A DNA stretch of 64,000 bases from Paenibacillus prosopidis (GTDB lineage: Bacteria; Bacillota; Bacilli; Paenibacillales; Paenibacillaceae), in NCBI RefSeq assembly GCF_003337375.1, contig NZ_QPJD01000006.1, positions 107,172 through 171,171 of the forward strand, given 5' to 3'. Below the pieces are notes generated by a model. It saw only the letters and a list, made by a program, of their open reading frames with translations, searched no databases and was not told the DNA's origin. This document shows, in pieces, positions 44,807 through 53,055 of the stretch. Position 1 is the stretch's first letter. Each line of letters starts with the position of its first letter. Both the position numbers and the translations under genes were made by a program.

Positions 44807-44899
44807 GATTTTAACATCAAATATAATTCGGGAAACTTAACTTCTACTTGGATCGAGGCTTATTTCAGTAATTTCACCATCGGCAAAGTAAGTAAATGA
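44807..44899 (+). other. In-frame protein-like tail beyond the beta-xylosidase stop
   Basis: The frame of the preceding gene continues for 30 codons past its TAG, with NIKYNSGNLTSTWIEAYFSN and FTIGKVSK, to a TGA at 44897. It looks like the last strands of a carbohydrate-binding sandwich. The xylosidase already ends where its family normally does, so this is probably a scrap of another gene. The rest of the gap to 45210 holds a terminator and no supported gene. Confidence 0.35.
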
Positions 44900-44931
44900 A
44901 TTATTATTTTTTTTAAGCGATGATGAACAAC

Positions 44932-44968
44932 AAAGGCTTTTCCCCCGCGTTATGGGGGAGAAGCCTTT
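44932..44968 (+). terminator. Terminator after the xylan-degradation genes
   Basis: AAAGGCTTTTCCCCC (44932-44946) pairs with GGGGGAGAAGCCTTT (44954-44968) with one G-U pair; TATT follows. Confidence 0.75.
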
Positions 44969-45210
44969 ATTGATGCGAGATAATAGACTCTCGTAAATCT
45001 TTTTGCAGCTTCAGCGCTCGATCATGAAGGAATTGAATCCCGAATTGTTTAATTATGTACAAACATATAAGACTTATTGACGTATATAACCACATGGCTT
45101 GGCAGGAGATGAACGTAAATAACCGGAGAGTGGCATCTCCTTCATGGCGAGAAGCCGCAGGGATGTGAAAATTGAAGGCTGCAAATTGGTTACATTACAG
45201 GAGGTAAAGT

Positions 45211-45888
45211 ATGGGAGTCGAATGGTACGATATGATAGCTCGAAGAAATGGAGGGTATAAAAGTAGGGCTGTATTTACTGTTGAGGGTAAATCTGCTGAA
45301 GATATTTTTGAGGACCGCTTAATTAACATGTTACCAGATTTTAAATCGGTTATGGATGCAGGATGTGGTCACGGTGAATTTACGCTAAGGATGTCTAAAT
45401 ATACTAATCGAATAATCGGATTTGATAATTCTGTCGAACTCATTAATATTGCACAGACATTATTAAATTCTAGCAACATCCATAATGTAAATTTTGTGTA
45501 TGCTACTACAAAGTCACAGATGCCTTTCCATGATGAAGAATTTGACTTGATTTATGACCGCAGAGGGCCAACTTCCATCATAAATCACAGCAGTTTATTA
45601 ACTTCCGGGGGTATTATTTTTGGAATTCATACGAGCATAGATTCCGCAAGAGAACGTTTGTTTAAAAATGGATTTATAGATATAGAAATTGAGGAGTTTA
45701 ATGAAGCAATTTCATATTTTCCGAACGAGATGGAGTTTGCTAAATTTCTGTCAGACGTACCAGGGAATCCTGATTACACGTTACCCGAATTTAGAAAAGA
45801 GCTTCAAGCAAAGATGGAAGAAAATATTATTGGAGGAAGACTTGGTATAAGAGAACATAAATACATATGGAAGGCAATGAAACCTTAA
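45211..45888 (+). CDS. Class I SAM-dependent methyltransferase
   Basis: Protein of 225 residues. The SAM-binding motif I is VMDAGCGHGEFTLRMS (about residues 47-62), then the acidic post-I residue in IIGFDNSVELI and motif IV region FHDEEFDLIYDRR. The C-terminal half has no substrate signature I recognise. AGGAGG precedes the ATG by 6-7 bases. The gene is visibly A+T-rich compared with the xylan genes and stands alone, so it is probably a separate acquisition. Substrate unknown. Confidence 0.82.
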   Translation: MGVEWYDMIARRNGGYKSRAVFTVEGKSAEDIFEDRLINMLPDFKSVMDAGCGHGEFTLRMSKYTNRIIGFDNSVELINIAQTLLNSSNIHNVNFVYATTKSQMPFHDEEFDLIYDRRGPTSIINHSSLLTSGGIIFGIHTSIDSARERLFKNGFIDIEIEEFNEAISYFPNEMEFAKFLSDVPGNPDYTLPEFRKELQAKMEENIIGGRLGIREHKYIWKAMKP

Positions 45889-45898
45889 GTACGAAGGA

Positions 45899-46045
45899 AT
45901 GAATTCCAACATCAAGCTAGCGGATAACGTGCGATTGATCCCAGATAACGAACAGGAGTTTGTGCATCAGATTTTTCTGCTGCCGGTATCCAATATAAGG
46001 CATTGCCGATGGGGCTGTCTCTCAGGTCAATTAATGACCTTTTGA
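45899..46045 (+). CDS. Possible 48-residue ORF or gene fragment
   Basis: A short frame from the ATG at 45899 reads NSNIKLADNVRLIPDNEQEF then VHQIFLLPVSN, which looks like genuine protein. Its last 11 codons run through an inverted repeat. An AAGGA directly abuts the ATG, too close for a ribosome site. It is probably the remnant of a lost gene; I cannot name the family. Confidence 0.25.
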   Translation: MNSNIKLADNVRLIPDNEQEFVHQIFLLPVSNIRHCRWGCLSGQLMTF

Positions 46046-46054
46046 GACAGTCCC
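46011..46054. repeat. GGGGCTGTC inverted repeat (copy A)
   Basis: GGGGCTGTCTCTCAGGTCA (46011-46029) pairs with TGACCTTTTGAGACAGTCCC (46035-46054), with one bulge. A diverged relative with the same GGGGCTG/GGGACAGCCC ends lies at 60417-60457. Both are downstream of convergent genes, so they may double as terminators. Confidence 0.6.
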
Positions 46055-46069
46055 AGTACCGGCCGGCTT

Positions 46070-46969
46070 CTATAAATTGTAGGCTTCAATGGTGATGGAG
46101 TTCGGGCCTTTTTTTCTTGCATAGTTAATGGCTTCTATGGAAGATTCGATTAGATTCCGAATTTCCGTTATATTTTTGACATGACCGATTAACCCGCCAA
46201 TATAGCATCCCATTTGTTTCGGACAGCCTATGCTTAAAAAATCATATTTTTTTATATCATCGATAATGGACTGAGCGACTTGAATGATCGCTTCCTTATC
46301 CGCTTTGGCAAATACCACGAATTCATCGCCATGGGCGCGGCCAATAGCTGCGTGACTTAAGTATACTCTGACATTTGATTCAATCATCTGATAACAAGCG
46401 ACAATGACACGATCTCCGACATCGAAGCCAAAGTCGTCATTGACCTGCTTGAAATGGCTGATGTCAAAGCGAAAGACGGAGACGGTATCGTCTCCCGAAC
46501 ACAAAGCAGAGATGTTAGCCGCTGTATCAAGAAACATCTCCATATTGGGGATGTTCTTTTTGATCTCATGCGCATGCGTTTGTTCAATATTTAATAAATC
46601 AATGTTCTTATCCATATCAAAACCTTCCTTCTCGATTATTGTGATGAGCCGATCAATTGCGATTTTCTTTTGGATTTGTTCATTAAGTACGGAAGTGATC
46701 TCGATGCGCTTGCGGATCAGTTGATGAACGATTTTGTTGCCCTCAACGGGGCCGCTTAATATTTCTTTTATCTCCGTGAGGGAAAATTCAAGATTTTTCA
46801 GGATGATAATCCAGTTTAAAAGATGAGATTGCTCCGGTTCATAGGAACGATAACTAGTCTCAGGATCAATTGCCGATGGTTTAAGCAGCCCAATCTCGTC
46901 ATAGTGCCGCAGAATTTTAGCAGTAACGTTATTCAGTAGGGCGAACTCGCCTATTTTCAAAGATGACAC
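46070..46969 (-). CDS. MerR-type regulator fused to a GGDEF domain
   Basis: Protein of 299 residues. The N-terminal MerR winged helix (LKIGEFALLNNVTAKILRHY, DEIGLLKPSAIDPETSYRSY) is followed by a MerR dimerisation helix (to about 115) and a GGDEF domain (about 160-295) with FDISHFKQVNDDFGFDVGDR and the signature loop RAHGDEFVVFA. The loop reads H-G-D-E-F instead of G-G-D-E-F, so diguanylate cyclase activity is uncertain; it may bind GTP as a sensor instead. No c-di-GMP inhibitory RxxD site is evident at the usual place. A MerR-like promoter with a 19-base spacer precedes it. This would join DNA binding and cyclic-dinucleotide signalling in one chain. Confidence 0.88.
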   Translation of the reverse strand: MSSLKIGEFALLNNVTAKILRHYDEIGLLKPSAIDPETSYRSYEPEQSHLLNWIIILKNLEFSLTEIKEILSGPVEGNKIVHQLIRKRIEITSVLNEQIQKKIAIDRLITIIEKEGFDMDKNIDLLNIEQTHAHEIKKNIPNMEMFLDTAANISALCSGDDTVSVFRFDISHFKQVNDDFGFDVGDRVIVACYQMIESNVRVYLSHAAIGRAHGDEFVVFAKADKEAIIQVAQSIIDDIKKYDFLSIGCPKQMGCYIGGLIGHVKNITEIRNLIESSIEAINYARKKGPNSITIEAYNL

Positions 46970-47007
46970 CCTTTCATAAAGAACTCCGGCCGGAATTGCT
47001 TATATTA

Positions 47008-47038
47008 ACCATAAACCTTTCCCCTACAGGAAAGTCAA
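47008..47038 (-). promoter_or_regulatory. MerR-type promoter with 19-base spacer
   Basis: On the minus strand TTGACT, a 19-base spacer and TATGGT. The spacer holds the dyad CTTTCC-TGTAG-GGGAAAG. Over-long spacers with a dyad between the boxes are the hallmark of promoters activated by MerR proteins through DNA untwisting, so the MerR-GGDEF protein likely controls its own gene. Confidence 0.7.
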
Positions 47039-47179
47039 TACTTTATTAGAAAACTAGCTCTAACCAGTGATGGTATGAGAAACTTGATAAAAATATTTTA
47101 AAAAGCCCCAACCTTTTTTCATTTCGGCACACTATTTGATTGATAGGAATTTTTGAAAGGCAATTTCAGGAGGCAAAAG

Positions 47180-48829
47180 ATGAATTCGACATGGCAGAAC
47201 GAGAACGAAACAGCGGAAGTGATCCGAACCTACATCAAACCCATCTTCGGATTTGCGTTGAACCGGGTCAAGCAGCGGATGGAAGCAGAGGACCTGGCAC
47301 AGGAGATCTTGCTGCAATTGCTTAAATCCATTTCCTCGGGGGCGAACATTCAGAACCTGGATGCTTATGTTTGGACAATTGCCAGATATACTTGGGTCAA
47401 TTGGGTGAAAAAGCGTGCGCACGCGCCCAAGTCGATCGAAATTAACGGTATGTCTGAGCTTCTGGCCGATCATCAACAGGAACCTCTTGAACAACTGCTC
47501 GAAACGGAGGCATATCGAATGCTGCGTAGAGAAATCGCGTTTCTGTCCGATATTCATCGCCGAATTGTTGTCCTTCATTATTACGATGGGCTAAAGCAAA
47601 GTGAAATTGCAAATGTCCTTAGTATACCTGTCAATACCGTAAAATGGCATCTGCATGACGTCAAGAAGGAATTGAAAAAGGGGCTGAACCGTATGCGAAA
47701 GACCGGCGTTTTAAGTGTAAATCCAATTCGATTGTGTAATACAGGACATTCCGGCACACCGGGAAAACTTGGAGAAACGAATGATTTTCTTGGGCGAACC
47801 TTGGCTCAAAATATTGTATTTGCGGCTTATCATAAGGCATTGACTATTCATGAAATCGCTCAGGAGTTGGGTATGCCGCCGTCTTTATTAGAAGGTGAGG
47901 TTCGGTATTTGGCTGAATACGATTTTCTCAGTGAAATCTCTCCTGGAAAATATCAAAGTAATACTATCATTTGGGATAAAACGGTTGAACAATTTGAAGC
48001 CGGCCACCAGCTTTATAAAGATTGTGCGGCTGAAATCGCCGATACTCATTTTGAAGCACTAATGGATATTCGCAAGCAGGTTGTGGAAAGTGGGGTGTAT
48101 TTCCCGGATCAGGACTATAACTTCCTTCTCTGGACCTTACTACCTAAAAGCATCGGGGAACAGTCATGGCGAAGCCGACCAACAGGAGTAAGCTTCAATA
48201 CAGTTGCTCCAATGAGAAAGGACGGAGGTCAATATATCGCTTATGCATCTCTAGAAAAGTGCATCCAACCTGAGTTAAGCTTTGATTCAAGTTATTATTA
48301 CATTTGCGGTACGATGACTCGTTATCAGGAAGGTAGTGCGTTGTACCTATGGCAGCTTAATACCTATTGGAGTGAACGGAAAGATTGGAGATATCTTGAC
48401 TTTAAGGATGTTGAGGTTTGCAATGAGTTTTGGAAAGATGGTCTACCCGACGACGAAACGCACCGCGAGGAATATGCATTCCTCCTTGAAAAAGGTTATA
48501 TCCGAGAATTAGATGGGAAATACCGTTTTAATGCGGTGTGGATCGATTCACCTGTAACGCTTAATCGGTTAAATCGAGTCATGCCAGACTTGGCTAGTCT
48601 TTATGCACCTGCAATTACCAATTTATACGAGAAAATGCTTGACTTGACTATACTAAATCAACCGAAACATCTGGAACCTCAAATTGCTCATATGGTTAGG
48701 GGTAATACCTGTGGAGGGATATTAAACGCCTATGTTTTGAAGTATCTAGTGGATAACGGTAAGCTTCGGAAGCCACTGCCACATCAGAAAAAGACTATTA
48801 CTACCTGGATGGGCCCGGTAAAGCAATGA
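47180..48829 (+). CDS. ECF-type sigma factor with a large C-terminal domain
   Basis: Protein of about 549 residues. Residues 1-180 are an ECF sigma factor: region 2 (IFGFALNRVKQRMEAEDLAQ, VWTIARYTWVNWVKKRAH) and region 4 (LSDIHRRIVVLHYYDGLKQS, EIANVLSIPVNTVKWHLHDV). About 370 further residues follow; the start of this part has a winged-helix-like piece (LTIHEIAQELGMPPSLLEGE) and the rest, with many aromatics, is unrecognised. ECF factors are usually under 200 residues. The extra domain may act as a built-in anti-sigma or ligand sensor, since no anti-sigma gene is adjacent. The ATG at 47180 has AGGAGG 8 bases upstream. Confidence 0.85.
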   Translation: MNSTWQNENETAEVIRTYIKPIFGFALNRVKQRMEAEDLAQEILLQLLKSISSGANIQNLDAYVWTIARYTWVNWVKKRAHAPKSIEINGMSELLADHQQEPLEQLLETEAYRMLRREIAFLSDIHRRIVVLHYYDGLKQSEIANVLSIPVNTVKWHLHDVKKELKKGLNRMRKTGVLSVNPIRLCNTGHSGTPGKLGETNDFLGRTLAQNIVFAAYHKALTIHEIAQELGMPPSLLEGEVRYLAEYDFLSEISPGKYQSNTIIWDKTVEQFEAGHQLYKDCAAEIADTHFEALMDIRKQVVESGVYFPDQDYNFLLWTLLPKSIGEQSWRSRPTGVSFNTVAPMRKDGGQYIAYASLEKCIQPELSFDSSYYYICGTMTRYQEGSALYLWQLNTYWSERKDWRYLDFKDVEVCNEFWKDGLPDDETHREEYAFLLEKGYIRELDGKYRFNAVWIDSPVTLNRLNRVMPDLASLYAPAITNLYEKMLDLTILNQPKHLEPQIAHMVRGNTCGGILNAYVLKYLVDNGKLRKPLPHQKKTITTWMGPVKQ

Positions 48830-48845
48830 TTTAATAGCGTTTGAA

Positions 48846-48920
48846 AAGGCCATCCACTGGGGTGGCCTTAAGCTTGTCGTTGTAGACAGCGCTGCAGAAT
48901 ACTTGATATGATCAAGTATT
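48846..48920 (+). terminator. Hairpin after the sigma gene, plus a second inverted repeat
   Basis: GGCCATCC (48848-48855) pairs with GGGTGGCC (48860-48867), a likely terminator. A separate repeat AATACTTGAT-ATG-ATCAAGTATT at 48898-48920 has perfect 10-base arms and could be an operator. The remaining stretch to the DoxX promoter shows no gene. Confidence 0.5.
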
Positions 48921-49013
48921 TGAAAGAATGCAGAGGAGGATCAAGAGCAGAAAATTGAATGTTGAAGCAGCAATGTTAAACGTGCAGGAATTAAACAGGA
49001 AAGGCATTGTTTT

Positions 49014-49055
49014 ATATTCCTTGACAGGAATATTCTTAGTTAGGTATACTATACC
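49014..49055 (+). promoter_or_regulatory. DoxX-gene promoter with two nested palindromes
   Basis: TTGACA (49021-49026), an 18-base spacer and TATACT (49045-49050). ATATTCCT-TGAC-AGGAATAT (49014-49033) covers the -35 box and GGTATA-C-TATACC (49043-49055) covers the -10 box. Both are perfect, so repression by one or two dimeric regulators is likely. Confidence 0.65.
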
Positions 49056-49109
49056 CATAAACAACGAAACCACAACAATAACGAACAGTTAAGGAGGAAG
49101 ATCGAGATT

Positions 49110-49541
49110 ATGCGTAAACTCATCATTACCTACTGGATTTGTACTGGATTAGTGGCCCTGCTTATGGGGGTTGGTTCAATACCTAACATTCTTTCTTCGG
49201 CTGAATCAATTGCCCTTTTTCAAGAGCTTGGTTATCCTGCCTATCTTCTCCCCTTCCTAGGTGTGGCGAAGCTGCTAGGCGTCATTGCAATTATCTTACC
49301 CAGGTTTCCCAGAATCACGGAATGGGCATATGCCGGTCTTACCTTCGACCTCGCCGGTGCCACGTATTCCTTCCTTGCCATCGGGACACCTATCGAAGGA
49401 ATCTTCATCATGATCTTCGGGTTCCTGGTGATTGCAGGTTCCTACGTAACGCACCACAAAATTAGAAAAGCCAAGATGAATGAGATGGATGGAAATTTCT
49501 CCAACAAAAGGCGCATAAACAAGCATCATTCTGCACAATAA
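49110..49541 (+). CDS. DoxX-family membrane protein
   Basis: Protein of 143 residues with four transmembrane helices and the DoxX-like stretch FQELGYPAYLLPFLGVAKLL GVIAIILP after helix 1 (written here in two parts). AAGGAGG about 11 bases upstream supports the ATG. Family members are linked to redox, thiol or quinone stress in several bacteria. The gene stands alone with a tightly controlled-looking promoter and its own terminator, which fits an inducible stress gene. No regulator gene is adjacent. Confidence 0.85.
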   Translation: MRKLIITYWICTGLVALLMGVGSIPNILSSAESIALFQELGYPAYLLPFLGVAKLLGVIAIILPRFPRITEWAYAGLTFDLAGATYSFLAIGTPIEGIFIMIFGFLVIAGSYVTHHKIRKAKMNEMDGNFSNKRRINKHHSAQ

Positions 49542-49605
49542 GGAATTCATTGCTAAAATGGAGCCTAAATTAAATCGGTACACAGTAATGGAAAAAAGAA
49601 AGAAG

Positions 49606-49628
49606 CGGAGCCGAATGGCTCCGTTTTT
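49606..49628 (+). terminator. Terminator of the DoxX gene
   Basis: CGGAGCC-GAAT-GGCTCCG (49606-49623) is a perfect 7-base stem with a four-base loop, followed by TTTTT. Confidence 0.85.
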
Positions 49629-49715
49629 ACGTGGTTAGATACGGTTCCACGTTGTTATCGCAGCCGGTCAGAACTGCCTTTGTTCAATTAATGACTATTA
49701 CTATTAATCGACAGG

Positions 49716-49744
49716 TTGTTTCCACAAATGGTAGACGCTACACT
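49716..49744 (+). promoter_or_regulatory. Shared-type xylan-regulon promoter (copy 3)
   Basis: TTGTTT (49716-49721), a 17-base spacer and TACACT (49739-49744), preceded by CGACAGG as in copy 2. The dyad is GTAG-ACG-CTAC (49731-49741). Compared with GTAA-GCG-TTAC in the other copies, the outer base has changed in both arms so that symmetry is kept. Confidence 0.65.
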
Positions 49745-49791
49745 CTATTTATCGTCAACTATTAACGCGATACAAAAAAAGGAGAATTCGC

Positions 49792-50772
49792 ATGAACCAA
49801 ATACCTAAACCTAATCAACCGCTTGTCACCCATATTTTTACGGCCGATCCTTCCGCACATGTATTTGAGGGCAAAATTTATATTTACCCATCGCACGACC
49901 TCGATCACGACAGGCCCTCTAACGACAATGGGGACCAATACGCAATGGAAGATTATCATGTGCTGTCTATGGATAATCTCGCTTCTCCCGTCGTTGATCA
50001 CGGTCAGGTCCTTCATCTAAAAGATATCCCGTGGGCCTCCAAGCAGCTCTGGGCACCGGATGCCGCTTATAAAAACGATACCTATTACTTGTTTTTTCCC
50101 GCGCGGGACCATGACGGGATCTTTCGGATCGGAGTGGCGACAAGCTCTTCGCCAGCCGGTCCTTTTCACCCTCAGCCGACTTACATGGAAGGCAGCTACA
50201 GCATCGATCCGGCCGTACTCGTTGACGACGACAATCAGGCCTACATCTACTTTGGGGGGCTATGGGGCGGCCAACTGGAAAAATGGCAGACGGGCAACTT
50301 CGAGCCGGAAGCGACGGGGCCGGATGCGAGTGCTCCTGCGCTAGGTCCGCGGGTCGCATTGCTAAGCGAGGACATGTTGTCTTTCCAAGGAGCTCCGCAG
50401 GAAATCACGATCGTTGATGAGAATGGCAAGCCGATTCCGGCTGGCGACGAGGACCGGCGCTTTTTTGAAGGACCGTGGGTGCACAAGTATAACGGATGGT
50501 ACTATCTATCCTACTCGACCGGTACCACGCATAAGCTCGTCTATGCCGTCAGCCGGAATCCGATGGGCCCATATACCTTCAAGGGGACGATCCTTACGCC
50601 GGTAATCGGCTGGACGACCCATCACTCCATCGTCCGGTTCGAAGACAAATGGTGCTTGTTTTATCATGATTGTTCCCTCTCTGGAGGCGTCAACCATAAG
50701 CGGAGCGTCAAATATACGGAACTGCATTATAACGAGGACGGAACAATTCGGACGATCGATCCTTATGCATAA
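49792..50772 (+). CDS. Cytoplasmic GH43 glycosidase (subfamily 1-like xylosidase/arabinofuranosidase)
   Basis: Single-domain enzyme of 326 residues with no signal peptide, so it acts on imported oligosaccharides. The propeller carries base Asp in HIFTADPSAHVFEGK, SYSIDPAVLVDDD and acid Glu in RFFEGPWVHKYNGWYYL. The YIYPSHDLDHDRPS loop and the compact length resemble GH43 subfamily 1 enzymes with xylosidase and arabinofuranosidase activity. AAAGGAG 10 bases before the ATG is the ribosome site. Its promoter belongs to the shared set. The next GH43 gene follows 50 bases later and is probably co-transcribed. Confidence 0.9.
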   Translation: MNQIPKPNQPLVTHIFTADPSAHVFEGKIYIYPSHDLDHDRPSNDNGDQYAMEDYHVLSMDNLASPVVDHGQVLHLKDIPWASKQLWAPDAAYKNDTYYLFFPARDHDGIFRIGVATSSSPAGPFHPQPTYMEGSYSIDPAVLVDDDNQAYIYFGGLWGGQLEKWQTGNFEPEATGPDASAPALGPRVALLSEDMLSFQGAPQEITIVDENGKPIPAGDEDRRFFEGPWVHKYNGWYYLSYSTGTTHKLVYAVSRNPMGPYTFKGTILTPVIGWTTHHSIVRFEDKWCLFYHDCSLSGGVNHKRSVKYTELHYNEDGTIRTIDPYA

Positions 50773-50822
50773 ACCGATTATTTATGACAAACGATGCCAA
50801 AATGAGTTAGGAGGAGCATGAG

Positions 50823-52352
50823 ATGAGCAAAACGGTAATCACGAATCCGATCATGTGGGCGGATGTTCCGGATGTGGACCTTATAAGAGTAGGGACTTCC
50901 TACTATATGGTCAGCACAAGCATGCACTCGATGCCGGGCTGTCCGATTATGAAGTCCGAGGATTTAATGAATTGGGAAATTGTGAGCTACGTATACGACC
51001 GGTTCGAGGATAACGACGCCCATAATCTGATAGATGGCAAAAACATTTACGGACAAGGCTCCTGGGCAGCAAGTCTCCGTTATCATAACGAGATGTTTTA
51101 TGTGTGTTTCTCTAGCAATGACATGCACCAATTCTATATTTACCGAAGCGACGATATAGAGAGCGGTCAATGGGAGCGCTCCGTTATCAATGGACTCCAT
51201 CATGACCCGGGCTTATTGTTCGACGAAGACCGCGTGTTTGTCTTCTTCGGCTGCGGAAATATTCACATCACCGAGCTGACGGCCGATGCGACGGCGATCA
51301 AGCCTGGCGGCATTAACCAGCTCCTGTTCGAAACGGAGCGGCATGGGATCGGGCTTCGATGCGAAGGCTGTCACGCATATAAAATCGACGGCTATTATTA
51401 TTTATTGTTCATCGAATGGCCCTTGGCAGGCGTAGGAAACGGCCGACGCAGGCAAATCTGTTACCGTTCGAAGAAGCTTTTGGGTCCGTATGAACGCAAA
51501 ATCATCTTGGATGATGACATGGGGTACTACAACAAAGGCATAGCGCAAGGGGGCATCTTTGACACGCCTGGCGGGGAGTGGTATGCCATGCTGTTCCAAG
51601 ATCACGATGCCGTCGGCAGAGTCCCTTATCTCTTGCCGCTTTCCTGGGTAGATAGATGGCCAGTCATCGGATTCGATGGGAAGGCGCTGGAGCAGTTTGA
51701 AGTTGATTTGCCCTACTCTCCCAGTGAGCCGCTTGTGATCAGCGACGAGTTTGATTATGCGGAAAACAAACTGGCGCTGAACTGGCAGTGGAATCATAAC
51801 CCTGACAATCGGTTTTGGTCAGTAACGGAGCGGCCAGGCTTTCTGCGATTGAAAACGGGGAATATAACCAACAGTGTTCTATATGCCCGTAATACGTTAA
51901 CCCAGCGAACGGAAGGCCCAGCCTGCGTTGGGATGACATTGATGGACGTTTCCCATATGAAGCCTGGCGATCATGCTGGTTTGATTGCTTTGCAGAATTA
52001 CTTCGGCACCGTTGGCATTAAAGTTGCGGAGAACGGCGACAGATTCGTTACAATGTGCGTCAATCGGGGCGACGGTAGCGAAGTTGAGCTAGAGCGCATT
52101 CGATACGATGGCAGTCAGATTTTCTTAAAGATTGAATTTAATTTTGACAACAGTATTGACCTTGCAAGCTTTTATTACGCCGAAGACGGAGTCAATTGGA
52201 TTCAAATCGGCCGTCCGTTAGAGATGAAATATACGTTGGATCATTTTATGGGATACCGGATAGGGTTGTTTCATTATGCTACCAAGGAAATTGGCGGGTA
52301 TGTCGATTTTGAATATTTCCGTTATACCAGGATGAAAGAAAAGCTCAATTAA
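50823..52352 (+). CDS. Cytoplasmic GH43 glycosidase with C-terminal beta-sandwich
   Basis: Enzyme of 509 residues without signal peptide. The GH43 domain (1-300) has WADVPDVDLIRVG, HHDPGLLFDED and LRCEGCHAYKI with the acid Glu; the sandwich (about 305-505) opens at VISDEFDYAENKLALNWQWN and ends YVDFEYFRYT. It is a close paralogue of the first GH43 module of the giant protein at 14974, which carries three extra CBMs between SDEF and WQWNHNPDN. It probably removes arabinose or xylose from imported fragments. AGGAGG about 8 bases upstream of the ATG; second gene of the 49.8-52.4 kb operon. Confidence 0.9.
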   Translation: MSKTVITNPIMWADVPDVDLIRVGTSYYMVSTSMHSMPGCPIMKSEDLMNWEIVSYVYDRFEDNDAHNLIDGKNIYGQGSWAASLRYHNEMFYVCFSSNDMHQFYIYRSDDIESGQWERSVINGLHHDPGLLFDEDRVFVFFGCGNIHITELTADATAIKPGGINQLLFETERHGIGLRCEGCHAYKIDGYYYLLFIEWPLAGVGNGRRRQICYRSKKLLGPYERKIILDDDMGYYNKGIAQGGIFDTPGGEWYAMLFQDHDAVGRVPYLLPLSWVDRWPVIGFDGKALEQFEVDLPYSPSEPLVISDEFDYAENKLALNWQWNHNPDNRFWSVTERPGFLRLKTGNITNSVLYARNTLTQRTEGPACVGMTLMDVSHMKPGDHAGLIALQNYFGTVGIKVAENGDRFVTMCVNRGDGSEVELERIRYDGSQIFLKIEFNFDNSIDLASFYYAEDGVNWIQIGRPLEMKYTLDHFMGYRIGLFHYATKEIGGYVDFEYFRYTRMKEKLN

Positions 52353-52377
52353 TAATATTTCATTCATGCGAGTTATT

Positions 52378-52414
52378 CATCAGTGCCCAAACTTTGCGGC
52401 ACTGATGTTTTTTT
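52378..52414 (+). terminator. Terminator of the GH43 pair
   Basis: CATCAGTGCC (52378-52387) pairs perfectly with GGCACTGATG (52398-52407), followed by seven T. Confidence 0.9.
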
Positions 52415-52507
52415 ACACCTGCTGCCGCATTGCTTCGATATTATTTATCGGATATACTGGGTATACTAATTGATGGATCACTAACATGTGAAGGAGGCGG
52501 TAATCTG

Positions 52508-53029
52508 ATGGCAAAAATCGAAACGACCGCGGTTAATCGCAAATCGGACATCATTTCTGCTGCGATCGAGGTATTCGCGGAGATTGGATATTTCCGTGCA
52601 ACGACGGCACAGGTCGCGGAACGGGCCCAAATATCGCAGCCGTATATTTTTCGTTTTTTCTCTACGAAAGAAGCTTTGTTGCTGGCGGCGCTGGAGGCAT
52701 CCTGGGACCGATTGATCGATTCCTTCCGCAAGGTCGTGGAGTCCGCTTCACCGGAACAATTGGAGAGCGACCTGATTCAGGCCTATGAGGGTATTCTGGG
52801 CACCTATCAAAATGAAGTAATGCTTCAGATGCAGGCTCAGACGATCCGGGAAGACTCGATCCGGGAAGCAATGCGCAATGGATTCGGGGAAGTTCGCCGT
52901 ATGGTTTTGGAAGCCTTCCGAGCAGCCGGCATTCCAAATGCCGAGGAACGGACGATGTTATTCCTGGCCCGGGGTATGCTTTGCAACATTTCGGTAGCAC
53001 TGGCAATGCCCGAATTGAAGGAAATATGA
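52508..53029 (+). CDS. TetR-family transcriptional regulator
   Basis: Regulator of 173 residues. The N-terminal TetR helix-turn-helix reads AAIEVFAEIGYFRATTAQVA then QISQPYIFRFFSTKEALLLA; the rest is a helical ligand-binding domain. The ATG at 52508 has GGAGG 7-8 bases upstream; the longer frame is unsupported. The protein is slightly short at the C-terminus for the family but plausible. Palindromic operators lie just after it, between it and the NAD-binding gene, so it most likely represses that gene. Confidence 0.92.
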   Translation: MAKIETTAVNRKSDIISAAIEVFAEIGYFRATTAQVAERAQISQPYIFRFFSTKEALLLAALEASWDRLIDSFRKVVESASPEQLESDLIQAYEGILGTYQNEVMLQMQAQTIREDSIREAMRNGFGEVRRMVLEAFRAAGIPNAEERTMLFLARGMLCNISVALAMPELKEI

Positions 53030-53055
53030 GGAGGGGGATAAGTTTTTCAAAAGTT

